From positions 27,663,785-27,727,784 of the forward strand of contig OZ038452.1 in NCBI GenBank assembly GCA_964036195.1: a DNA stretch of 64,000 nt, in the 5' to 3' direction. Below, piece after piece: positions 34,101-46,100 of the stretch. Numbering within the stretch: position 1 is the stretch's first letter; every line of letters begins with the position of its first letter. The notes beneath the pieces are model-generated. The model was not told the origin of the DNA and did not search any database. It saw only the letters and a program-made list of their open reading frames with translations. This DNA is from Sphaerolaimus hirsutus. Lineage: Eukaryota > Nematoda > Chromadorea > Monhysterida > Sphaerolaimidae. The translations under genes and the position numbers were made by a program.

Positions 34101-37100
34101 TACGGTACATTTTCAACGAAATAAATCGATGTTTGTAAATTTTGGTTTCCGTGGTTTTCATAAACCATTTTCTATTTTGAGATTGAGATAATATTTAATA
34201 AGATGACACTAGGGTTGGCCGATGTTTTTTAAAACGTTTTTTCTTTAAAAAAACGTTTTTTTATTTAAAAAAACATGACGTCCGAAATGTTTAAAAAAAA
34301 AAACATAGGCCGAAATTTTTAGTACTAAGCACTAGGTATTTTGCAAAATTTTTGCGCGCGAGCGCGCAATTTCACACACAAATTGACATTGGAGGTTGTT
34401 TTCATTGGTTTTGTGGCATTTTTAGTATCAAAGCACCCATTTCTACGTGCAACCATGGGTTAATAAGCCATCATATGTTGCTGTAGTATATACTATTGAG
34501 GTAATGTGCTTCCATGTACCTCCACAGTGTGTAACTTCACTCCCAAAGTAACAACCTTCTTTTATAACCTTGTTTGATCACTATACCATGCCAAACTTCA
34601 CTTGGAAGTAGGGTTCAAACGGGATTGACTTTTCGGGATCGGGATCGGGATCGGGATTCACTTTTTGAGATTTCGGGATCGGGATCGGGATCGGGATTGC
34701 GGTTTCGGGATCGGGATCGGGATCGGGATTGGTTTTTTGAGATTTCGGGATCGGGATCGGGATCGGGATTGGCCGGGATTGGGGTCACGGGATCGGGATT
34801 GGGATAGGCATTTTTCCGGGATCGGGATTGGGTTCTAGGGATAGATATTTTGGCCATTTTTCTGGCATTCACAGTTGATCATAAAGGTCTCAAAACACTG
34901 TTGGATGCCAGAAAAGTGGCATAAAATTGACGCTGGGGGTTTGCATCCACTTTTTTGAATGCAAAAGCGTCATTATTTCACTTTTTATAATTTCCACTAA
35001 TTTTTCCGGGATCGGGATCCCGGACTTGGGAGTTTCTCGGGATCGGGATCGGGATTTGAAAACTTTCGGGATCGGGATCGGGATCGGGATTGGTATTTTT
35101 GAGATTTCGGGATCGGGATCGGGATCGGGATTGGGGTTTCGGGATCGGGATCGGGATCGGGACTGGTAAATCCCGGAATTTCACGGGATCCGGGATCGGG
35201 ATCGGGATCCCGTTTGAACCCTACTTGGAAGTCACGAACATTCGACTATAAGGCGATATACGAACATGTCGACAAAAAATGGATACCGTATTTCCTCGAA
35301 ATACCCCCCGGGGGGTGATTGTTTCATAGTGGTCCCGAGAGGGGGGGGGGTCAAACGAATTATTTCACAAGACAATTTTTGAAAACCAAGTACGAAATTG
35401 TCGTCTGAAACGTACGCAGACGTCGAAAAATTTCAAAAACCGCCATTTATAAGGCTCTGTAGACTAATATTAGTATGTAGATGGTATGTACACTGTTCTA
35501 ACGTGATTCCGACATTGTTTTAACGTGTGTTCTGCACTACGCAGAACACAAACTGCCATATTTGTGATGTACGTTCTCTTTACACTCAATTTGGGGGGGG
35601 GGTATTTCGAGGGGGGGGGGTGATTGTTTCATAGTGGTCTCGAGAGGGGGGGGGTCAAACGAGGGGGGGGGGGGTATTTCGAGGGGGGGGGTATTTCGAG
35701 GAAATACGGTATTTTTGACATAAATCACCACTTATAAAGCTATCCTATGGCACCACAGCCATTATATGGTCATATATAATATCACAGAGTATTGCCACTG
35801 TCTTATATACCTATATATGTTGACACCAGGTCATATCTGGGAGCTTTTAAAAACAACATCGAGTTAAAAAAACGTTTTTTTCCAACCCTAGATGACACAG
35901 TGTGAATGCGTTGCTAGTGGCCCACTGCCCATTCACAAAAACAATTCAATCGATGACAAGTCATTGCACCGGAAATTAGATTCTCCAGCCCTGAAAAGTG
36001 AGCAACAGTAGATAACGGAGATCAAAATGATTCAATCCTGTAAACCCAAATGCGTTCAAGACATACTTCAGCTTTAAAAATTTGAGCTAGTATGCGTGTA
36101 ACTTTCAAAACACAGGACAAAAACACACTCAAATACCCCAATCCCCCAAAAACAACAACAGACACTCAAATAGCCCCCCCCCAAAAAAAAAACAAAAAAC
36201 AAACAACAACAACAAACAAACACACACTCAAATACCCCCCCCCCCAAAAAAAAAGAAAAACACAACCAAAAAGTGACCTCAACCCCCCTGCCGCCAGTGG
36301 CCAAGTTGATCCACTTCAACAGGTCCTCGAGCGCGTGCAGCAAGTCGTTGAGGGCGGGCGCCGCCGCCGCGCTCGGCTCCATGAACAGCACCAAGCGGCC
36401 CAGCGCCAGGCACATCTGCTTCTTTTGCACCAGCCGCAGCATGTTGTTCGTCTGGGGGGGGGGGGGTGAAAAAAACGTTGTTTTTAAAAACTTCACAAAA
36501 AGTGTTACGAGTCAACACGAGACCTCGAATCCCCTCTTTAATCCAAAAAAATCGAATTTAAAACGTCTTCGAATTTTGAGATTTCAAGTTTTTAAATGCA
36601 AAAACTCACAATGAAATACAGAAAACCACAAACACACAAAATGCACAACAAAAAAAACGAGACAAACGCACCTCCAGTGAAATAGTCAACGGCGTCTGCG
36701 ACTGGGGCTGCGACTTTGAGTGTCCCTTGGCCACATTGGGGCAGCTCTGCACGCACGTCACTATCAACGAGCTGACTTCACCTGCGAGCACCATTCTCCA
36801 CTGTGACAAGATGACACGTGACAATAAAGGACGTGACGAAATCGCGCAACTCACTAATAGCCTTGTACTTCATTTTTCCATCTGGCAACGAGCCAATCTT
36901 AACCAGAGCACCCAGTAAAGCGTCGCTGAGCACTTCTTGAGCCAGGGGCGCATGTTGGGCGGCTGCCAACATGGCTAGCAGGCCGCGCGCGCAAAATGAT
37001 AACTCTGACTGGAATTGAGGGTAGGCATTTTATAAAAATTTAGACAAATATACACAAAGTCCTGGAATAAACCCATAAGGTTATATTTTTTCGCCAGAAT

Positions 37101-40100
37101 ACCTACCTATACTTGACCGGGGGTTATTTGAGGGGGTCTTCAAAAACAGATCATTTTGACGTCTGAATTTTCACCTCAATCTACAGCGTTTTGTGTGATG
37201 GTAACTGGGTAAAGTAATATTTACATCTTGGTAATTTACGCAAAGCGTCCACAGCCATCAAAAAATTTCATCAACATGTCGTCAAAAGCCATCAACTGTC
37301 AAACCCCCTTGTGAAAAATCGACACCCCCAAAACCGACTACCGCTTCGTCTTTGTGTCCCTTCTCTTTAGCCTCCTTACTCTCACCCCCCTGTGTCAACC
37401 CCAGCAAAACGTGTACAAAGTGCTCAACAACAGAGGGACCCCCCTGGTCCGAAACTTGGCTCTTTGCCACCAGAGCAGCCACGCTCGTGTAGGCACGCAC
37501 GCATTCGGATAGTAGGCGGAGCGAAGCGCACGCACTCAACAGGGGGGTCTGGGGGTTCCGGGGGGTCTCCGCTGTTGATGTCTGGGATGAGGGGGGGGAA
37601 ACAGGGGTTTTGGTGGAAATTGGTGGGCAATGATAGCTGCAATAATTTGAACAGATGCATTGAATCGTATATTTAGACTCGAAAAATTGGAACCCAATTT
37701 GGGGTGGCCCGGTCACGAGCAGCTAGGGTTCAAACGGGATTGACTTTTCGGGATCGGCATAGGGACTGGCTTTTTCAAATTTCGGGATCGAGATCGGGAT
37801 CGGGATTGAGGCTTCGGGATCGGAACCACAAAATCCAGAAATTTCTCGGGATTCGGGATCGGGATCCCGTTTGAACCCTACAAGCAGCTGCAAAATTTCC
37901 CACAAAAAAATCGCAAAATGTGCCACATAATTGCACACCTCAGTTTCATTCTTCACGGCCACCTGCAGCAGCATGTGGACCACGGTGCGGACGCAGCCGG
38001 TGGGCGGGGCTTGCGCGTCCCTGGCGTACTCGGCGCTGTGCGAGTTCACTTTGAGCCGGCTCAAAGCCGCGTCAGACCCCACGCCCTGAATCGCGAGGAG
38101 AAGTCAAATTGCAGATGTGCCCAATTTTATTTTGTTTTAAAGGAGTGTAAAAATTGAGGCGTCTAATTCTAAAAGTCGACGAGTCCACAAAATGCGATTT
38201 TGATTAAATCGCATTTTAAGTTTCAGACTCTCCGGGTGCGTGGTGCATGTCCAATTTGGCTCTCTCATGCTTTCCATTTAGTTCCATATGTTGACAATAA
38301 AGTGTCAAATTTTCAGCCCCCGCTCTCAACGTATATGTTAAAAATGGGGAGTCCATAAAATTCCATTTGGTCAGAGCAAAACTGTTTTTGGGAGGGAAAT
38401 GGACTGGTCGACTTCTTGCCCAATTTTTTTTGTTGCATTTTTCCCCAACAATGTCAAATTTGACACTATCGTATATAGGCTGTATATCGGCATGTGTGGT
38501 CACAAAATAATGGAAAATAATGACAAATGTGCGGGAGTAGCCCCAGATGACGTTTCCGGGCCTAATTAGAAATTTTCATAATTTGGACTTGTCGACTTTT
38601 AGAATTGGACGCCTCAATTGTATTTACGAACATCGGTGAAGGCGGCGGTGGGGTTCGAGCTGAGGTACGCGCCCGCGTCTTCATCTGGATCGATTAGTGC
38701 GTACGAGTCGCAGGCGATCTGAAAATACGACACAAATACAGCTGGAAGTTTTAAGGTTCGTAGTTCAAACACATTGACATATAACATATCTCTGATTATG
38801 GCGGCGGCGCCACATAAAAAAGAGCGCCACTATGATTTGACGCCATAGACACTTGGCGCCGTAAAAAAAACCCTTAAAAACTTGGTGCATTTGACATCAG
38901 TAGTCACTACAGCTTCACACACTATAGCTTCACTACAGTTGAAAACATTCCGAACCTTCATGCAGGTGTTTTATTTGCAATTGGAACACGGCACTACCAA
39001 AGCCACGGCGCTCAAATGTCATATTCACCTCCCCAAAGGAGACCCATACACTTGGCAAAGTGCCAACCTCGCAAAACATCACCAACCTGCTGTATCAACT
39101 TTGGCGAGCGAGTCAACACGGGTGCCAGTTGCCGCATGGTGTAGTAAAAATCCGCTGGGGAGTTTCTTCTGGACACGGGTCTATGCGCCGGCTGCAGCCA
39201 AGGTCTGCGCGACGACAGAAAAAATAGCACTGCTGTTTAGATTGTGTTTTTTTCAGGGGTTTAAGACCGCCCAAAAACGATATATGTTGAAAAATATGTA
39301 AAAAAGGGATGGATAAATGGCCAAAATTGTCGAAAGAAGGCGGATAAAAGCCAAAATGCATAAAAAGTTACAGTATTTTGGCGAAAATCGGCACTGAAAT
39401 TTCGACCAGCAATAGGAAATCTGCTCAAAAACAGGCAGCTGTGCATTTGACTGGAATCTAGGTGTATAAGCGGAGCCCCCACGCACTTTTACGTGACCCC
39501 TGATATACTCCGGTTACTTAACACCTTGCACGCGTGGTTCCCGCTGGAAGTGTGCCAATGATGGTTAACGCGTGCGAGTTTCATAAAAAGATGACACAAT
39601 TGATTCTTGTTATAATGTTATTCATTAACATATTCACATGGATGAATTTTTTCATTTTTTTTAACGAAAATCGCATGATTTTACAATCATTGGCACGCTT
39701 CCAACACGACACATAAATCAGTGCGAGGGCAGAGTATCATGTACGCCGAGTATATGAGACGAAAGAAATCGAGAAAATTTTTTTCTTCATTCCAACAGCA
39801 CGAACCTATTATCATTGGAAACATTTTTATTAGCCGACTGCCCCACTGCTCGGATGACTTTTTCTGCGGTCCGCCGCAGCGTGAAGTCGTCTTCCATGGC
39901 GCAGCGGACCAAAATGCACGCCAACGAACGAACGGAAGTCACCGTGTCTTCTGGAAGAATAGTTAAAAATGCCACTTTTGGATGTTATATATATCGATTA
40001 TTTCGCGCGAGACCCCAAAAATGTTTCTAAGCAATGAGATGATCCGATTGTTTCTAAACAATGAGATGATCCGATTGTGCATAAAAAGTTCCGAGGAGCA

Positions 40101-43100
40101 AATAACAAAATTATGAAAAGTAAAATTTTTCTTTGAATTTTTTTTGTAAAAATGATTAAATTAAATAAAATTAAAATTAAATCAAGCCGTTATGATGTTC
40201 AGAATTTTTGTTGGTAATCAGTGATGTGAGACTTCAGTAAAAATATAACAATGACAAAAAAAATCAAACATCATTAACACCCCTCCTCCGTAACCAACCA
40301 TCAGCCCCCTCGAAATACATTTTTATGCCGCACAAATGCTCAGCCATTTCAGTCATCAAATCGCTATTGATAAAATTGTCATCCAATTTTTGCTCTCTGC
40401 AAACATCAGAGTGATCTCTGGCGATGCGCGCCAAAATCAACAGAACAGAATACAAAGCGTCCACTGAGATCGTGAAGCCCCGCCCACTTTCACTATGGGG
40501 CGGAGTTTGCGCTTGAGAACTTTCCGCTGCGGGGGCAGCGGAAAAATGGCGCATTTTGCATAATATGTGCACGCAACTCGTGCATAACTGCTTCCAGACG
40601 CTTTTGTCCAATGTCGACGGATAGATATAGTCGGTATTTAAATTTTCCTGTGAAACAAAACCGTTTTATTTGCAGAAATGATTTTGCGTGTTACTTTTTT
40701 TCGGATGACATTCCATTTTGGCGATTCACTTATTTAGAAAATAAATTTCTCAACACACGGAATTTTTGAAAGATTCCGGGTTGCTACGTTGGCATTTTGG
40801 AAGTGTGAATTTATATAAATTTGCCAAGATCACGTTCAATTGATTTCTCACAAGACTGTACGTCAACTAATACCTGACTACGCATAAGGAAACGTTGGTA
40901 TAACTATAAATATGCGTTCTGATGCATTTAGATCGTAGAATACAATCGATGCCTTCTGAGGTTCACACTGAACATAAAAATATGGTCAGAAAAACCGATC
41001 AAACACGCAAATCGTACTAAGCAGAGAAATAAGTTCACAAACCATATCACCGAATCACGCAAAAAACCTCCCCCAACCCACCATCTCTTCACTATCCCGA
41101 ACCTCCTCGCAACCTCCAGCCTCCTCAACCTTGGAATCCTGATCCATCCTGGCAGCCTTATCCTTCCCCTCATCCGCACCAGACTCCTTGGGGCCAGGAT
41201 TGGGCAGGACGATCACCGGTCTGGCCGGCTGCCGGTGCTGCGCGTCGCTGCGCGTCATCGTGTGCAGATTCACGTAGTGCTCGTGACGCGACGGCGCTTG
41301 AATCGAGTCGCCAGTGGTTGCTGGGGGGGGTATTTGAGGTTGGCTCTTGGATGAGTGCCAAATTTGGGTAGAGGAGTTTTGAGTTTTTGGGGATTTTTGA
41401 GAGAAATATAGCAAGGACACTGATGTCACAGCATAATAGAGATTCGATGTCAGCTGTCACTGTGATTCAACGCACGCTCATTACTCCGAAGAAGCGGGTT
41501 CGATTCCAGTCGGCGGCAGTGCATTTTTTGCACTCATCATTTCTATATCGAGATTGGGCGCCGCCGATACGCTACCACCATTCCCTCAATCGCTTTTTCA
41601 CGTCAAAGTCACTTTCAAATTGGCGCTGGCGCCATTTTGCCAAGCGGATGCAAAACCGACCGCCGGCGGGGTGCAAGTGCACCATGGTGAGGCCCTTGCC
41701 GAGCGCGTCGGTGAGCGCGAGTTGGTGCTGCGGCGCGAACTGCAGCCACCGACTGCCGTCCCAGTAGCGCCACGAGTGTTGCGGCGTGATCTGAGGGATG
41801 TGTAAGATTCAGTAAAAAGCAACTTCCGGACATTCTGTTTCTGATATTCGTAAATATCAGTTAGGGTCTGAGAATTCGGTCTAGTTTGTACCCTCACTTC
41901 GAATGACGTGCCCGGCTGAATTTACACCCTTTCCTCCTTTTATTAAAAATTGGAAAAACAAATAGCCACATCCAGGCGGGCAAAACCCGCACCACCTAGG
42001 GCCAGTAATAAACTTTCCAAAATTTCATTAAAGAAAATTTGTAATGGAAAAAAAATGATATGTAATTTACATTAAATTTATCAAACTTGTCTGACGTTCT
42101 ACAATTTACATGACATTTACAACGAGCGAAATAGAATGACCCACGAATATGTCCTCGCAAATAATACAAACATAAATCAAATTGATACAAATAAGAGAGA
42201 GACAAATAATTCAGCCCGAAACAAACCTGTTTAATCAACAACTCCCTCATGTGTTTCATTTCTCTGACCATTTCACAAGTCGATAAATATAGCAACCCGG
42301 CGCTAATTAAAGCAGATCTCAAATCAGTGTTCAAATCAGTGCCAGTTTTCGAAATTCTGTCTATCAAGGTGACAATATTTCTGCTCAATTCGCTGCTAAC
42401 GGAATCGCTCGACGAATCCATCGACGAGCTCAGTCCAAAGTTGGTTTCCTGAGAACGGGTGAAAAAAAATTTAAATTTAAATTACCACTTCAATCTAGGA
42501 TTGTTGGAGTTTTTAAAAACGCTGTCTTTTATGAAACATTTTAAGTTTTTTATATTATTTTTCGATGCACCCGATAGGTGAACAATACTTTGTCACAGAT
42601 TTCAGTCACCAAGCGAAATGTCGAACAATGGACAGCTGAATGGGAACGCTGCCAAGCGTTTGAAAACCGGCAGCAAGGATCCACCTGAGCGTAGATGGGG
42701 CAGCGATAAGGTCGGGGGACTACTTTTTTATTGTGATAGGTATCCAGACATAGTTTTGAGCAATTTGGCAAATTTTTAATTTTCCCGAAAACGCTGACAG
42801 GTACTCCGAGGTACCTCCACTTAACGTCTTATTCAATTTCTTGGAATTTTGCCAATTCCTCAAACTACTATGTGGAGAGGGTATAAAAGTTACCCACGGG
42901 TATTCATTTTGTCTGGTAAACGTGTTGGAAACAAGGCACCCTTCCAACAATACACATCTAACCTGTTCCGAAATCAGACACAGAAGATGTATTCTGGTGG
43001 CCACCTTTGTGCCAAGCTCCGCCCACTTATCGGGGCCCTCAGACTCCGCCCCCTCGAGTAGCTGCTGCAGCATTTGCAGCGTCTTCTGGCCAATCAGCGC

Positions 43101-46100
43101 AGCCATGTTGGGCGGGGCTTTGTCCGTTTGAGCGACCACATCGCGACTTAATGTGGTTATCAGCTCGGCCAGCATGAAGAGCAGGTCGTTGCCAGAGTCC
43201 AACATCTGTGGGATTTGGGATGAATAAGTGGTACTGATGGAATTGTTTGTATTTACTAAACGACTGCATGCTTTACAGTATTTTGCTACAATAATTTGAC
43301 GACTTATTTCAGACATACATCGATCATCAAATTCACCCATATAAGAAACAATGTGATGATGTGATGAGAAAGAAAAAGCTAATTTAGGTTACTTTTTCAG
43401 TCTTATTTATATTTCACTGCCAGGAATGGCCGTTTAAACAGTTTCTATTATATTCACTGCAATGTATAAGACGAGTAGACACATGTCGATTTCAGCAAAT
43501 TACCGAATAGACGCAAAAACGGCATCACGGACTCAAAAAAGAATTGAAATATTCCAAATTGACCCACCTTGAGGCAAATATCGCTCACAGTATTTGTCAC
43601 AAAATCAATCAGCACACCGTCGGGCAGAAGCTCCGCCCCTTTGAGTGCCTTCACTTTCGCTTTCACTTCAGCCAACTGACTGAAAGGCTCCTCTTTTTCT
43701 TTATCTTTTTCAGTGTTTTCAGTCTGAGTCGCCTCTGAGCCGTGCGAAGGTTCAGTCTGAGCGTTTGCTAGTAACTGACTGGATGAACTATCAGCGGTTG
43801 CATTTTCAATGTCGTTGCGATTTTCCGCCTGTTCAGTCGGCGCGGCCGCCGCATCGGATGTCGTTGTAGTTGGCGCGACGTTTTCGGTGGTTCCATCCTG
43901 TAAGAAAAGAATTTTTTATTGCATTGGATTTATGGAATGATGCCGAGCAGGATTTTTGAAAGGGACCAGGGCCGTATCCAGGAGGGGGGGGTGCTGCAGC
44001 CCCCCCCTTCCGGGGGTGAGACCAGAAAGTGACCGGAAAATGCGACTTTTTCGATGTCAACGTAAAAAAGTTTGCGCGCGAGGGCGCAATTACACCAGAC
44101 ATAAGGTATTATCATCAGCTTTGTTCCATGTGACAAGTATATCAATATTAAAGCAGAAAACATCAAAAATATACTTCTCAATTTACAAAAAAAAATCTCA
44201 ACATTCTAGACTTTATCCAACAAATTGTGGCTCCCCTGCGCATGGAACCCTTAACAACATCAATTTCTACCCACCTGCGAATCGTCTGGCGGTGCATTTT
44301 CCGCCAATGACATGGCAATTGCAGCCGCCAGAGCTTCCTCATCGCTGAGCTGTCTGCCTGCGGAACTGCTCGCGCCATTTTGCGCCAATGTCGAACTTTC
44401 TGCAGCCGCCGCCGTGGCAGAACTTGAATTTTGTGTAGTTTCCTCATTTTGCGTTGACGAGGCGGCCTGGAATTTGTGCAAGTGACTGTAGTTTCGATGG
44501 ATTTAAATGAAAAGAGAATTTTAGAGGATTTTTTTACGGGAAATAGAGGAATAAAGGACATTATCTGGTCTGCTCGTCAATTTTCGGCGTTTTACAACGA
44601 ATTGTTCATGACAGTTCAACAAACATTTCGAGTCAAACGACAAAACTGCTTCACAATAAAACCCTCGCCAAAATCAAACAAATGTCAACTCAAAATATAA
44701 ACAACCGCCCAACCTGTTGCCCTTCATTCTGTCCGGCTTGCTGTGCATCGCGCCCCCTCTCGGCCCTGCCCTGCGGATTCAACTGCTCAAACATGTACAT
44801 GCCGTGGGCGCTCCACGCGTCCGCCGCAGATTGAAATGGACCGTGCATCTGAAATCAAAAACTGATGTTAAGAGTCCACTGTCAAAGTCAATTTTGAATT
44901 GCATTCATTTTGACTGATAAATTTACCTAGTAATAATAAATGATTTTTTGGTGAAGTGAAGGCGATGTGCGCGAAAACACTCGGATAATGTGCACACATT
45001 TCAGTGTCGTAAAAAATAACAAAATGGCATAATCGGCCGCGCACATGCGAGATCTTACTTAAACTATTTAACAGTCTCAATATATTTAATTCATTAATTA
45101 TCCTCGGCTCTGAGGTCACACATATCACCAGAACACGATTGTGGCATAATTATATACATTCAGACTTCCAAAATTCCAACCCATTGACTCTGGAAGACAA
45201 TCACACCACAGAATAGTCAATTTTATACAATTGACAAAAAATGGTTTAAAAAAACCCTCAAAATAGAGGCAAATGGCTAGAAGCTCATCCAAAAATAGCC
45301 TATTCAGTTTGCTATACACTCTGAAAATTCTATGTACAGCCCCCCCCCCCAAAATACACATTGGAGACCCCCCCCAACGGACCCTCTGCAGGAGGTACTC
45401 CGTAGCTGCGACCATCCCCTCGTGCGTGTGGCCCCCGCCCCCCACGTCGATAAGCGCGTCGATAACTTCCGACCGGGGGAAACCCATCGACACAAGGTTG
45501 TTGATTGTCGCCTGGGGGGTTTGGGAAGAATGAATACTTTTTAAATCATGTTTTATGTGTATTTATGGTCGGAATTGGGGGGGGGGTGTTTTTGCGAGAG
45601 GAAGGGGCCCAGTCTCTGAAAAATGCGACTCGGAAACTGGCTAGAATATGGCCCACGGCCCAGTATAAAGATCATGGATGAAAATAATAGGTATTCAAGA
45701 TTTAGTGGCACTGTTAAACCCCGCAAACAGTAAAGTGGATCACGTAAAGTGTTATGAGTCAAGTTTCCAAAAGTGGCTTATTTTGTTTCGAATAGCCAAT
45801 CCGCGTGCACACTAATCCCCCCCCCCCAACACAATGGCACTTTTCATTCAATTAAAATTCAACAATTCAACAAAATTAGCATTCACCGGGGGAATGTGTC
45901 GCTCGAGCGCCGACCGCCGGGTGGCTTCTTCTTCGCTGGGCGCCGCATTATTGGAACCGCGCTTTTTCGTAGCCCACTTTTTCTGCAATTAAAAATTAAA
46001 TAGGTACATATATTAATTAATTAATAGGTATATAAGTACATAAATATAGCCATAAAAAAGCGACTTCGAAGGTAAATACCCGACAAAAAGGTGCAAACAT

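Larger units (their letters stand above)
34210..35890. mobile_element. TAGGGTTGG-family element carrying two nested insertions
   Basis: Begins TAGGGTTGGCCGATGTTTTT and ends AACGTTTTTTTCCAACCCTA with perfect 8-bp duplications GATGACAC (34202-34209 and 35891-35898). Removing the insertions at 34609-35223 and 35286-35709 leaves about 640 bp colinear with 59748-60371. In the large intron between HUWE1 exons 46 and 47. Confidence 0.92.

Noticed and set aside
34620..35215. Regularly spaced short repeats that could suggest a CRISPR array
   Set aside because: The GGGATC units are tandem with no unique spacers, sit inside a transposon with 8-bp target duplications, and the genome is eukaryotic.
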